Shown piece by piece: positions 11,998 through 23,527 of a stretch of 64,000 nucleotides of DNA. Below the pieces are notes generated by a model. It searched no databases. It was given only the letters and a program-made list of their open reading frames with translations, and was not told the origin of the DNA. How positions within the stretch are numbered: position 1 is the stretch's first letter; each line of letters starts with the position of its first letter. Location: NCBI GenBank assembly GCA_949752745.1, contig OX457026.1, positions 34,401,911 to 34,465,910 on the forward strand, in the 5' to 3' direction. The position numbers and the translations under genes were made by a program. The stretch comes from Protula sp. h YS-2021. Its lineage: Eukaryota; Annelida; Polychaeta; Sabellida; Serpulidae.

Positions 11998-12424
11998 GTT
12001 AGCAAATTATCATAGCGACGGCCATATTTAGCATAACAAAGATGCTATTTTCTGTTCAGATCGCATCCAAAACATTTGCCAGTGATAAATTACATGTTAG
12101 AGATAAATTAGCAAAACAATAAATTTTAGGATGTCAAGTGCCTGGTCGTAAATTCAACCCGAAGTATCACAATAAATCATTAGTAATTCTGGAAATGACA
12201 TATGAAAAGAAGTGTTAACTAACAGTGCAACAGCGTATATGCGACACAAACTGCAGGAAACAATTCTGACTATTGTACTTTGATTCTTTTACTGAACACA
12301 GAGCTAGATTTTTACACCCTCCAAAAAAACGTTGCCAAATGAAATGTTTATGAGGAATGTCACAACAGATCTCTAGAATTAGCGAATCTGTATTTTCAGA
12401 CCTGCTGGTTGAGTAAGTGGATCT
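11998..12424. other. Intergenic sequence without recognised feature
   Basis: AT-rich; I see no gene, RNA or repeat structure that I can support. Confidence 0.4.
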
Positions 12425-12590
12425 TATATGGTTTTATTCTGTCCCACTTTAACCACTTGGCGTCCCACTTTAACACTTTCATGTCTAACTTCCACCATCT
12501 ACCACTTTCATGTCTAGTATATCCCAACTTGACCCCTTTCATGCCTAGCCTCCCACTTTGACTCTTTTTATGTTTGGCCTTGACCACTTT
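12425..12590. repeat. Degenerate minisatellite, left part
   Basis: About five imperfect copies of a 31-33-bp unit built on CTTTCATGTCTA and CCCAACTTGACC. The same array resumes at 14521-14650, so it was split by the insertion of the transposon at 12592-14513. Confidence 0.65.
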
Positions 12591-13117
12591 ACCCGAACAC
12601 TCGCGTAACGTCTAAAATACATCTATATGAGATCGGCAATATCGGCAACTTCGTCGGTCGATGTATCGGTTGCACATATGATTAACTATGGCCCGACGCA
12701 TAATAGATATAGCGGCTTCGTACATCGGATATACATCGGGCCGATATATCTTTAATACGTCGGGCCACAGTCGGAAATATCCCTACAAATTCTTCGACGT
12801 CGGGTACCAACCCTCGGCTATACGTCGGTTATATGTTTATATTCCGATGCATTTCCGACGAACTTCCGATGATTTTTATACGTATAAAATGCATATTTCC
12901 GAGGTTTTCCAACGCATTTCCGACCAAGTGACAATCGGAAAATATGCGTTTTTTAGACGTATCAAAATGCGTGTGCGCATTTGAAAAAAATTGTTTCTAA
13001 CCTTAAGTGACCCATTGAACCCTTACCAACCATTCATAATTCACATATTCATACATACACCATAGTATATTAATATACGACATAGCATATTTATATATTG
13101 CAACTGAACACTAGTAC

Positions 13118-13190
13118 TTACTCGGGTTTGAACCGGAAACCTCTTGCATCCTAGGCGCGGAACATACCTCTACTCCACGGAGGCTGGAGC
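13118..13190 (-). pseudogene. tRNA-Pro(AGG)-like pseudogene or SINE head
   Basis: On the minus strand the sequence aligns along a proline tRNA: D-arm like TGGAGTAGAGGTATG, anticodon region GCCTAGGATGC with AGG in the anticodon position, GCAAGAGG, and a B box GGTTCAAACCC. The acceptor halves do not pair and the T stem has a mismatch, so it is not a working tRNA gene. It may be the head of a tRNA-derived SINE carried in the DNA transposon. Confidence 0.55.
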
Positions 13191-13648
13191 TGCCTCGGCA
13201 GTGTAATTAAGTGGTCTAATGTTTCTATTTCGTCCCAAAAAGTTTACTTCTTACATTTTCGTTTTCTGTTACCGCTGGCGCTTTTAAATTTAGTTATTTG
13301 TATTGTCTTTTCCTCCTTTATGTTTGCTGAGGGAAAGTTTATTGAGGCAAATGATAATTTTCAGGTATATTTATAATGCTCCACTATTGATTCTTCATAA
13401 TGTCCGATACAAAACGTCAATCGATAAATTTCCGACGCCGAATAAGCATCGGAAAATATGCGTTTTATAGACGTATAAAAATACGTATAGTATACGATTG
13501 CAATATCGGCATCTTTTTTCCGATGTATTTTTATACATAGGAAAATATACGTTTTATAGACGTTTAAAAAAATACGTATAATACGCGTTGGCAATATCGG
13601 CAACTTTTTTCCGACGCTGTGGAATATGTGGAGCACTCGTACACAACG

Positions 13649-13649
<1 letters not shown>

Positions 13650-13737
<88 letters not shown>
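13650..13737. repeat. (TA)n microsatellite
   Basis: About 88 bases of uninterrupted AT dinucleotide, inside the 12592-14513 transposon. Confidence 0.98.
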
Positions 13738-13740
<3 letters not shown>

Positions 13741-14520
13741 CATTACAGTTTTCATTTCAAATTATGCTTGAAATACACAAATTTTGAGATCCACTGGAAA
13801 TCGGTATAGTTCCGACGTTTCACCAACAAATATAACTATATGTATAATATACGTATATATTTATACGCATATTACATGCTTGTAATATCTCAAATAAAAC
13901 AAATAAAGTTCCGTCGGAATTCGGTATATTTCCGACGTATAGCCGATGCAGTGATATATTTGTATATTATACAATTATTGTAATGCGTCGGTTATACATC
14001 AGTAATATTTTTTTCAAAAACAAGTTTTGTTCCGTCGGAAGTCGGTCTATGTCAGACGTTGGGCCAACATATACAAATATACGTATAATATACGTATAAT
14101 TAAATACATCGAATATACGTATGCAATATCCGTTTCAATTTTTGTTTTACCATTGGTCGAAGTTTATCTATTCCAACGTATAACCAATGCATAAAAATAC
14201 ATGTATAATATATGCATTGAGAAATACGTAAAATATATGAATATAATATTAAAAAAAATTCCCAATTGGTAGGAAGTTCGTCGGAAAAAGATGTCGGCAA
14301 GGTGAATATTTACCAACATCTATTAAACTGAGGAAAATAATCATCGGGCCAACGTCTTTAACCGATGAACTTCCGACGAATGGGGAAAAATGGAAATTCG
14401 ACTATTGCCAACCTATAACCGATGCATTACCGATGCATCGAAGCCGATGCCGACGTTTTAAGACCTGGTTTATACCGTTCCGACGTCGGCCCGACGTTAC
14501 CCGAGTGCTCGGGTTCACAG

Positions 14521-14650
14521 CTAGCCTTCCACCTTGAAACCTTTTATGTCTATTATATCCAACTTTGACCCCTTTCATGTTTATACTGCCACCTTGAGCA
14601 CGTTCATGCCCAGCATCCTCCTACATTGACCACTTTTCCATCTATACATT
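14521..14650. repeat. Degenerate minisatellite, right part
   Basis: Continuation of the 12425-12590 array, with CCTTTTATGTCTATTATATCC and CCCCTTTCATG words in the same order and phase. Confidence 0.6.
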
Positions 14651-14699
14651 GGCCTATTAAATACCGATATAGCAGACAGCTAAAATCATAGGGTAGTCA

Positions 14700-14855
14700 C
14701 CCCACCGTCATGTAGCCGCCATCTTTGGGTTGCGACCAATCACACTCACAACCAAAATGGAACCAGAGTTAATGCTATGGTTTAATCGGATCGACGTCGC
14801 ATCCTCAACGGCGTTGGTTCGTGCTTAGAGTGTTTACTGGGTAGACCCCCCTCCA
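14700..14855. repeat. Fragment of dispersed ACGTC-type repeat (family R2 end)
   Basis: Shares GCGACCAATCACA, AGAGTTAATGCT, GGTCGGA-like words and the terminal AGTGTTTACTGGGT with the ends of the copies at 24690-25345, 48345-49072 and 60445-61250. Confidence 0.6.
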
Positions 14856-14986
14856 TCCTTAAAGCAAAACTCATAATTAATCAATTAATAGCATGAAAGT
14901 AATTAATTAATTAATAACGTGAACCGCAGACTTGAAGTAAGGTAAATGTTATTGCTCTTATTCGGCGTACAGCGAGTATTTCTTAT

Positions 14987-15983
14987 TTAGCGATAAAAGA
15001 GATGTTTTGCAAGTATTGGAACATTAGTGTCCACGAATTTTTTGTCAGTCACATATGACTTGGAAATTTTAACTTTAACAGTCCGCGTATGCCAGACAAG
15101 GATGTCAGTACAATTGTTCGCCTTAGGTTCTAAATCACTTAAGGTCACGTTCATTGCTTCTAAAAAATGAGTTTCAAGAAAGCCTGCTTTTTTAGGATTG
15201 AATTTTGGCGATCCGCGCTTTCGCCAAAATTTAACGTTCACACCGATGCTTGCCATTTCTACTGGCCATTTTCGGCCTCCGGGCCAAAGATCTAAATAAT
15301 CTATCACACGACCATTTTTTACGACAGGTGTTGATACTCCAGTTTTTGCCAAATTACCCGTCGGTACCAAACCGATCTTTTCAGTACTTCTTAATTCTTC
15401 AAATACTCTGATATCATACGCATTGTCGTCATCAGCAAAATAGAACACGCCTTCTGTGACGTTGTTTTGCAGCAGCCAATCAAGTCCACCGTTTCTCTGG
15501 CTGGATCCTCTTGTTCCAGCCGAGGCTTCGGCCCGTGTCTTCTCCACAGCTAAATGGGTCACCGGAAATTTTACCCTGGATACTAACTGGCTTACGAACT
15601 GTGTCTTCTTTGAAGCATCTTCAACAATAATCCAACGCATATTGGGTACTGACATTAACGTCTGGGCTAACCGTGTTAAGTCCGGTTGCTGAGTCATCCT
15701 TTCATGCGTAGGCGTGATGACATAAATGATTTTAATATTTTCTCTATTTTCAAGACTGAGATATGTTGCATTCGCTCTAACCTTTTGAGATAGTGCACTC
15801 TTTGTTGTATCAACCACGTCGCTATTTTTGTCCATTGTTCCAGCTTTCCACACTTGCAGTGCAAGTTTACTTTCATTAATTTCATCTCTTAGTCGTTTCA
15901 CAAACCCGAGCTCGGTCACTGTAGACTTGTAGAAATAATGAAAGAGACCCAGGCTGATTGCCACGTAGACAACGACTAACCAC
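14987..15983 (-). CDS. Beta-1,3-glucuronyltransferase (GT43, GlcAT family), main exon
   Basis: A type II Golgi enzyme of the GT43 family, which transfers glucuronate from UDP-GlcA to a galactose end, for example in the proteoglycan linkage region. Counting from the start of the open frame at 16000: membrane anchor about 7-24, donor-site IYVITPTHER near 92, VPNMRWIIVED near 118, RGSSQRN near 164, the metal-binding YFADDDNAY at 187-195, acceptor region WPGGRKWPVEM near 239, FLETHFLEA in the place of the catalytic glutamate, and the conserved LVWHTRT near 301. Coding is a single open exon. The frame begins with TTG, and TTGTTTTCAG just upstream is a good splice acceptor, so I end the exon at 15983 and infer that the ATG lies in an upstream exon not identified here. 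Acceptor specificity cannot be told from the sequence. Confidence 0.9.
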
Positions 15984-16750
15984 CTGAAAACAATAACCAA
16001 GTAATGTCAAGACTTAAGAAATTAGACTATTATATTACAGACGTGTGATTCTACTTATTACTGATAAAATTACATATATGTTTGCATTTTAAAGTGACGT
16101 TTTTACTTTAACTACATCGGCTTAAACAGGTTTAAACAGATTTAGCTGAGCCTCCCAGATTTAACTGTGTTTAGTTAGGCTGGATTTTTTTGTCCATACA
16201 GCGGCTTAAATAGCTTTAGCTAAACCGATCTCTGCCATACAGTGGCAAAGGTTGAAGTTTGTCATTAAGTCAAAGACATCAAAAAAATTTCTTGACATCT
16301 CTAAATATTTATTGACATCAAGAATTATTTTCTGTGAGAAAGAATACATTTAGAAATACAAAAAAAATGTAAATGCAAATAGCAAAAGTTAATTTTGATA
16401 TCAAAAAATGATATCTCTTTACATCCAAAATCAATTCTTGATATCAATAATTCCCTAATAAATGTTTATTGGTATCAAGAATTTATCTTGTATAATATTA
16501 TTTAGAATGATACTTTTTAAATCCATATTTTGAAATCTGCAAATGATGTTTTTATCTCAGAAATTAATTTTTGGTATCAAAATATTAGCCTATTTTCACA
16601 CCTGGAGGCACACGAGTCTGAAAGACTGAGTGATAAAACATTACCAACATTCCTTTTTTATGCGCGAAACAGTGAAGACGTACCTGTGGAAAAGAAAAGA
16701 GGTGGTTATTTGGATTTTGGATACATTTATACTTACTTCTGACGGAGTTT
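15984..16750. other. Intron/upstream region with short repeats
   Basis: Contains a small cluster of TTTAAACAG and TTTAGCT words (about 16115-16250) and then a run rich in ATATCAA / GACATCAA inverted words (about 16270-16590). It probably belongs to the glucuronyltransferase intron; no exon could be supported. Confidence 0.4.
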
Positions 16751-17306
16751 TAGAGGGTTTTGAATGCAAAGCTAAATAGAAACAGGAATCATAGTGTTGG
16801 GCACGAGTAAACTATAAAATTTTTCCTGTTTTTTCCAACGGTCAGCAGATTCATCGTTACCTGGAGGTTTATGGAGCAGTTTCAATTTGACCGTCTATTG
16901 GGTGTTTGGTGTCAGATTGGGTTTTGGAGAGACTTGGAGACAGGCGCTGGGGTTCTCTAGCTGTCTTTTTCCACTTCGCTCCGTATAACCCCAGTGCCAC
17001 TGGCTTGCCAGGGCTGCCCTGTATGAATAAGCAGTGTGTCGTTATTGCTTATTTGTTTCCAGCTGGATTCCCTTCCTTGTGGCCTTGTCTGGGAACTAAA
17101 TGGCTCCACCCATCCAGATACAGGTATCAGGGCGGAAGGAGAGAACCACGTGGCTCTTACCACAGGGTTAGCAAGTGTGGGTTGTCCCTTGTGGCTCTTC
17201 CCACGAGGGTATTCCCACTCTTTTATTCCTCCTTGAGCTGTGCCTCCCCAGCTCCCCTCCCCCCTTTCTTGACTAGGCATGTATAGGAGAATTTTCTGTT
17301 GCTGGT

Positions 17307-18836
17307 ATGGCCGAAGCAGAAGGCTCTGTTATCTGTTCAGCATGTGACCACAAACCCTTTGCTGGCCACCTACACTTATTCTGTGATAAGTGTGCGGTTA
17401 CTGAGGGCCTGGTCTTATGTGATGGACAGAATACCTGAATGGAGTTCAAACGCCTCTCTCATACTGAGTAGAAGGCGATAGAGTCGAACCGTATCAAGAA
17501 TCAGCGTCGGACAGAGTTACGTCAGCAGCGTTTGCATCAGAAAACACTGTCAGTATCTAAGGCGAATACGTTCACCCCCTCGCCAAATAGTCACCGACTC
17601 CCGTTTTGGAAGATAGCTAGCAAACCGAGGCGGCGCTCGACCAAAAGCCACAAGAAAGCGACGCTCAGTGGTTCCGTGTCATCGAAGACAGCGGCAGAAA
17701 TGGATACTTAAGAGAAAGAGGCATTGACAGAAGCGTGACTCTCTTCTTAATCGTCCTTTCGTAGCCCCGCTGCAAGGAGATCTCTCCCTGTAGCGATACG
17801 TCACAGTGCTGCAGCCTAGCCTAGAGATACGAATACGCAAACCAGATCCATCTCTCCTCTCCCAGTCACACCTAGGGGCATGGATAGAGCGTTCTTGTCT
17901 GAAGATGACGGTCAGAAGGCAGACGAGGATAAATGGAAGTCACAGCCAGCGTCTGAAAGAAGGAGTCAGGCTCTGAAGATGAACTACAAGAAGGGAGGTG
18001 GAGGAGCTAACCCAACCCGTACGGCTCTTGGGCTGAGTGCGCCAACTGCAAAACGGTAGCAGTATTGGAGGGACCCGGTAGCAGCAGATCCACGTCCAAT
18101 CCACACCCCACCCCACCCCCCAACCCCCCCCCCCCCACCGTCTCAAGATACGGCGCAGCCCCCGCCAACATCAGAAACAATCTGGATTTACCGGAAGGCA
18201 TTCCATTCAGAGGCATGATTAAGGAGATTACACATCTGGAGGGGGTACAACCCGGCAACCCCTATCTGGACGGAATGGAGCAACCCATACGTTTAACATC
18301 ACAAAGCGAGGTGCCAGAATAAAAACCCTCTTAACCCTGACCAGCAGTGCTGGAATCAACAACGCAATGGCGGTAAGGCAAAGGAAATTTCAACAGAAAA
18401 TATAATTCCTATCGAACCTTTAGAGCAGCCTTGCAAGAGGACGGTGTGGCTGCAGGGTGAAGCCAGACTCTCATATTACCCTGTTTGTGGTGGACGCTAA
18501 AATGCTGGAAGGCTTGGCTCAACAGACACTCAACAAAACGGCAGTGGAAGACCACACGTTGAAGGCATTAAAAGAGGCACTAGCCCAGAAGGGGGTATCT
18601 ATCTCAGTGATTCTAAAACTGCTAGAGTTGTATCAGTGGCTCCTGGGATACAGCTAAAATAACAACAAATCAATGGTGCAATTGAGAAGGGGTGCATTCT
18701 GGCTGTCAGTCAACGGGGTTTGTGGATTAAAACACTCAAGTATCCAGTGCCAGTCCGAGTTATTCCCACCACAAGACGTTGAAATGGTGAATTTGGAAAA
18801 CAGAGCCTTTTGCCAGCATTTGGCTGTGACGTCTCG
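17307..18836 (+). pseudogene. DIRS gag relic
   Basis: Starts with ATG at 17307 and a Cys-rich head with CSACDHKPF and FCDKC. Later segments match the intact gag at 41207-38970 (-): IPFRGMIKEITHL against VPFRDAIQEIARL, LEQPCKRTVW against LEQPVKRTVW, EDHTLKALK against QDHALKALK, and SELFPPQDVEMVN against RELFPPAEIERVN. Several in-frame stops and frame changes separate these blocks, and a C-rich tract lies at about 18110-18140. Confidence 0.8.
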
Positions 18837-19520
18837 CACTGTTTTGTACGCTTTTCCACCGCAAGCAGTTCTATTTGTTGGAGTCAATATCTTCTGATAG
18901 CATGTGACAACCAGGGGCACCTTAGCTCACCATGTTGTCTTGATACAGGGTAGGGAAGTGCCTTTAAATTCCTTGCCATCCGTCACTTTTACCAACCACA
19001 CTGGGAGCATCTTCACCCCTGTCTATATCTCCTGGACCTATTGGTGTGGTGCCTATCCCTACCTTTTTGAAAGTTAAAGGATTCTCAGATGGGGAATAAG
19101 GAAAGTAACCCAAGTGCACAAGCCGTCGATGGCAAAGGCCTAACGATAACAGCGGAGTAATTTTTCGGTTTAGTGTTGGCATCAAAAACTAGATCCATTC
19201 AAGGCATTCAAGATCCATTGGCCGACTTTCTGAATTATTTACATGAAGAATTGTACCTCGGACCATCTTCCGTAGAGGGATCAGCGATCGCAGCAATGCT
19301 TAAAACAGTTTCGGGCTATGATTAAGGGGGAGACTGCTTCTCCAAGATGGAGGAGATACGGCTGCCATCTTTATCCTCTTCCACGTCACAGAAAGAGCCA
19401 CTCTCCATGCTCTGCTCTGTGCGTGCTCTCAAAAGATACATGGAGCTATACAAAGAATACAAGTCAAAAGAAGCCACTCATTTCTTTCAGGACTGGCATG
19501 AATAAAAATAATTCTAAGCA
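18837..19520 (+). pseudogene. DIRS RT C-terminal scrap and tyrosine recombinase relic
   Basis: VLYAFPPQAV at about 18842 equals the C-terminal RNase H-distal region of the intact element, directly after the gag end, so the whole RT/RNase H core is deleted. From 19060 recombinase blocks follow: KPSMAKA, LADFLNYLHEEL against VADFLDHLFTEV, SSVEGSAIAAML against SSIEGYRAAIGS, and CSVRALKRYMEL against CPVKALQQYLEM. The catalytic C-terminal half is missing after 19520. Confidence 0.8.
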
Positions 19521-19650
19521 AATTGTGTTTAATTATATCACACTAGTGATATTAGAAGCTCAAATATTCTGGCAGAGTGTAAAATCACAGCTCATCATTG
19601 AACGCCTGATGTCTGGGATGTTTGGCGTCACTGAACATTTATATTAAATT

Positions 19651-20044
19651 CTACTTAAAAGAATTTACCCTAAACGAATTAACTAGACTCTATTCTATTA
19701 GCATTTTATTGCAGCACGGAGGAACAGCCAAGCAGTTAAATAGATGGAGCCACAGTAGGTGATGGCTCTTCCCACATGGTTACACCCATTAGCCACTTGG
19801 GCCTTCATGGGTAGAACCATTCCAAGTAAATGGCTCTGCCCATATGGTCGAATCCGTATGGACAGATTATTAAGGGCATGGAGCTACTCTGGATTTTGGC
19901 TTACTAGGTTCTTTCTTTGCAGGATCTTTTACTTTAATTCCCACTTGCAAACTTCGTTTGCAAATGGGTATAAGTTTGTAGTTTTTCTCGAAATTTCTGT
20001 CCTTTTTTTTCTTTTTTTCTTCTTCTCTTTTTTTCCGTCACGGA
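19651..20044. other. Sequence between DIRS relic and satellite
   Basis: Holds repeated ATGGCTCTTCCCACATGG-type words at 19755-19850 that resemble those at 17130-17210, so it may be the untranslated end of relic A. A T-rich tract lies near 19995-20035. Confidence 0.4.
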
Positions 20045-20300
20045 GGTTTCCAGAAAACTCCTCCTAGGTTATTTGACGTACGACGATGAAACTTGGCACA
20101 GTGATAGAGGGTGACGAGATGTCGTCAAATCCGCTAAATTTTTTAATCTTGACCTTAAAGGTCAAGGTCAAATTGAGGTCAAAGTTTTTCTAACCTCTAA
20201 GTGGTTTCCAGAGAACTCCTCCTACCTTGTTTGTCGTAAAAAGACGGCATTTGGCAGAGACATAGAGGGTAATGAGTCAAATCCGTAAAATATTTTTGGA
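20045..20300. repeat. Two imperfect copies of a GGTTTCCAG..ACTCCTCCTA repeat
   Basis: Copies begin at about 20045 and 20207; both run through ACTCCTCCTA, TTGGCA and ATAGAGGGT. Lies directly before the 139-bp satellite and includes CTTGACC/GGTCAAGGTC words also found there. Confidence 0.6.
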
Positions 20301-20399
20301 AACACCTATTAATCACGAAAAGTAGCCGTAAAGGTGCTCAAATCCCAGTGTGAATGCATAAAACTTACTCAGTAAAGGGAAAACTTTCATCACTAACCT

Positions 20400-21330
20400 T
20401 GACCTTGAGGGTTAAGGTCAAAGATCACGTGACTTCGCGCGTCCTTCACAATAGGCCGACTCATCTCGAAAACGGTTAGAGATAGAGCGATTTTGAGCTC
20501 ATTTTCGACACTTTAGGCCTAAACAACGTTACAGAACAGGTATCTCGGTGACCTTGACCTTCTGGGTCACGGTCAAGGTCAAAAATCGGAAGTTGACTAT
20601 TATCTCGAAAAAGGTTAGAGATAGAGCGATTTTGAGCTCATTTTCGACCCTTTGGGCCAAAACGACGTTATATAATAGGTAAATTGGTGACCTCGACCTT
20701 CTGGGTCACGGTCATGGTCAAAAACCGGAAGTTGACTATTATCTCGAAAAAGGTTAGAGATACAGCGATTTTGAGCTCATTCTCGACCCTTAGGGCCTAA
20801 ACAACGTTACATAAGAGGTATCTCGGTGACCTTGACCTTCTGGGTCACGGTCATGGTCAAAAATCGGAAGTTGACTATTATCTCGAAAACGGTTAGAGAA
20901 AGAGCGATTTTGAGCTCATTTTCGACCCTTTGGGCCTAAACAACGTTACATAAGAGGCACCTCGTTTACTTGACCTTCTGGGTCACGGTCATGGTCAAAA
21001 ACCGGAAGTTGACTATTATCTCGAAAACGGTTAGAGACAGAGCGATTCTGAGCTCATTTTCGACCCTTTGGGCCTAAACAACGTTACATAAGAGGTAACT
21101 CGGTGACCTTGACCTTCTGGGTCACGGTCAAGGTCAGAAACCGGAAGTTGACCATTATCTCGAAAAAGGTTAGAGATTGAGCAATTTTTAGCTCATTTTC
21201 GACCCTTTGGGCCAAAAAGACGTTATATAACAGGTACCTCGGTGATCTTGACCACCTCCATCATGGTCAAGGTCAAAAACTGTAAGTTGACCAGTATCTC
21301 AAAAACGGTTAGAAAACTGAATTTGATTTT
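20400..21330. repeat. 139-bp satellite, seven units
   Basis: The anchor TCTCGAAAA(A/C)GGTTAGA starts at 20464, 20603, 20742, 20881, 21019, 21158 and (changed) 21297, giving a period of 138-139 bp. Each unit contains GACCTTGACCTTCTGGGTCA followed by CGGTCAAGGTCA or CGGTCATGGTCA, an inverted pair of nuclear-receptor-type half-sites, then GGAAGTTGACTATTA and GCGATTTTGAGCTCATTTTCGA. The last unit passes into GAAAACTGAATTTGATT, the same border as in the short copy at 24410-24660. Confidence 0.92.
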
Positions 21331-22449
21331 TTTGTTCCCAAATGAGGTTACATTATATTCACTTCGATAGCCTCGTTGAAGATAATAATCCGGAAGCTGG
21401 CAATTATGTCGAAACACTGAAAAATGTGTCTTTGACCAAATATGTTGTGTCTCTGCCCTTGCAAGTGGGTACTATTTCGCTACGTGTGGCGAAATTCGGT
21501 CTAGTTATATATGATATTATACATTGAGATTGTTATTTGTTAAAGATACATATTTCGCTATGAAATTTTTTCTGCATGTGCACTCCTTTTTTATCACATG
21601 TTAGCAATCTGTGCGTTCTGGATACCATTTTTGAATGCAACTTTATTTGTATATAATCTAATGCAAAACAACTTCAGGTAAATTTTATTTTGGCGCAGGG
21701 TTGCATTCAATTTTTAAAAGGAATTTTCCTGAATTTTTCCTGATGATCGAATTAATATGGAATATGAGAAATCTGAGAAAAAGCACTCAAAATCCTCAAC
21801 ATTTTGACCAAATTATCATTGGAAGTGCAAGTCTAGTGAGATAAGCTAGATTACAAGGCATAAAACACAATCACAGAATTATTAAAAATTGAAAAAACTG
21901 ACAATTTCCGATAGTCGAATTTTCTGACTTTTTCCTGAAATTTTTTCAAGAAATTTTTTCCTGACTCAAACATTCCCTTCCAACTTTCCAGAATTTTCAT
22001 GCTGGTGGCAACCCTGTAGCAGATATATCTTCAAAATTCAGGCCTTAAACATTGTTTTATTCTTCAGCATATGAAGAAAGGTATGGCTGAAAAGCTAGAA
22101 TTCCCTAGAACATTAGTAAACAATAATTTTATACTGTTGGACAAAGAAAGTTTACAGTGATTTTTTTTCAATATCTTGAAAATAAAAATGTCTGGATTTT
22201 AAAAATTTGAACGTAACATTGTCTTCCAATTTTGCACCTTGATTGCACATTTTTTCAGGTTTTGTAAACATGGATATAGGCAGCTTATATGTCGCTTGTG
22301 TGATCAAATTGGTCATATTGTTTGTTGTTCTATCAGCACTGTGTTTATTTTTTCACCGTAAACTCCAAATTCTTGAAAAATCAGAAGGTTTTTCATTGGA
22401 AGTTTGTTTTTGTTTTTGTTTTTTTTTTGGCGTACGAGGCAAAGTAAGC
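21331..22449. other. AT-rich sequence without recognised gene
   Basis: Includes GAATTTTCCTGAATTTTTCC-like words around 21720-21990. No exon or transposon terminus was seen. Confidence 0.4.
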
Positions 22450-23516
22450 ATGCCACGACTTGCAGAAAGTGATCGTCAGGAAATTATTTGCATGTTCTGT
22501 GAACATGATTGTCATTAGATTTGAGTGCATTCGCGCTTCGATATGCCGTTTGCAATAGAGATACCAAGAAACAGGAAGCACGATAGATCGGCCGCGAAGT
22601 GGTAAGCCATGAGTAACTATACAGCTGCACAAGATCGACATCGAAGCAGGTTTTCAAACGGCAAACCGAAACGGCGGCGATCATTCTGTTGCATAAGTTC
22701 TCCCTGCGCGTAGAAAAGGTCTTTTTACGAAGTGCAAATCTTACGAAAGGGAAAACTTACGGGACACATGCCAGGCCTAAGCAATAGCCGGACAAGCCGA
22801 CTGGCGTCGGCGAGAATACTAGCCGGATGCGGAATACTCGCACACACACCATATCTCGGAATGGTGTTATGCGCACAAAAATGCGCAACAACGGAAGAAT
22901 GGGTGCGAATCACAATGGCGCAAAGGGGTCCCATCGCAACTAGTTGAGTGTAATGTTTTTCAATGAATGTCGGTCAGTTTACAATATCATAACTCCAGAC
23001 AGCGAGCATATCCACAGTGCATTCCGGAAGTTCACAGATTTGGCGGTGCCTCAGTCATGGTTTGAGGTGCAATAAATTTTAGCTGGAGGTCGCAGCTGTT
23101 GATCATTGATGACAATCTGACGCAAATCGGTATATTGACACCGTACTTACCGGGCAACTGGTGCCCTATATCCAGCAAAACAATAAACAATATATTCAAG
23201 ATAACGCGAGATCACGTGTTGAGACAGCTTACAGTATCTGGCAGAACATGACATCAACCTGTTGCCATGGCCACCATTTTCTCCATGTATGAACCGACTG
23301 AAACACCTGTGAGGTCTCCTGGACCGGAAGATACGCGACAGAAACCCTGCTCCGAGAAATCAGTCATCAACAAGCGTTAATCGAAGAGGGGCAGTATTAC
23401 CAACAATGGAGAATAGATCGACCTTTTTGCTCAATACAACGCAGAATGCCAGCACTACGTCATGTATGCGGAGCTCACACGCGATATTGACACTTTGTTC
23501 CGTTGACTCTATTTCA
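22450..23516 (+). pseudogene. Tc1-like transposase relic
   Basis: Begins ATG at 22450 with MPRLAESDRQEI, the usual start of the Tc1-type helix-turn-helix. In broken frames follow ETGSTIDRP-like residues, the QRAYPQCIPE region, FGGASVMVWG (about 23040-23070, the block around the second catalytic aspartate region) and an IQQNN/DNARSR block at about 23170-23215. Stops and frame changes occur throughout, so it is inactive. Terminal inverted repeats were not found. Confidence 0.85.
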
Positions 23517-23527
23517 TGAACGGTAAA

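Larger units (their letters stand above)
12592..14513. mobile_element. Non-autonomous DNA transposon, about 1.9 kb
   Basis: The two ends are inverted repeats of CCCGARCACTCGSGTAAC (left from 12592, right reading inward from 14513; 19 of 21 positions agree). The interior is filled with short self-complementary words around TCGG, CCGACG, CGATGCAT and TATACGT in both orientations. No transposase frame is present. It interrupts a minisatellite, which fixes its limits. I did not find an exact target duplication. A (TA)n tract and a tRNA-like relic lie inside it. Confidence 0.7.
16751..19650 (+). mobile_element. DIRS retrotransposon relic A
   Basis: Reading the plus strand, gag-like, RT C-terminal and tyrosine recombinase-like segments follow each other in DIRS order, all broken by stops and frame changes. 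The outer limits are not sharp: the flanks at 16900-17260 and 19740-19880 share words such as GGCTCTTCCCAC, which may be untranslated ends of the element. I could not find inverted terminal repeats for this copy. Confidence 0.75.

Noticed and set aside
13564..13809. Open frames with Ile-Tyr repeats on both strands
   Set aside because: They are translations of the (TA)n microsatellite at 13650-13737.
15984..16000. Start of the glucuronyltransferase at the beginning of the open frame
   Set aside because: The first codon is TTG and the bases up to 15984 look like a splice acceptor tract, so I ended the exon at 15983.
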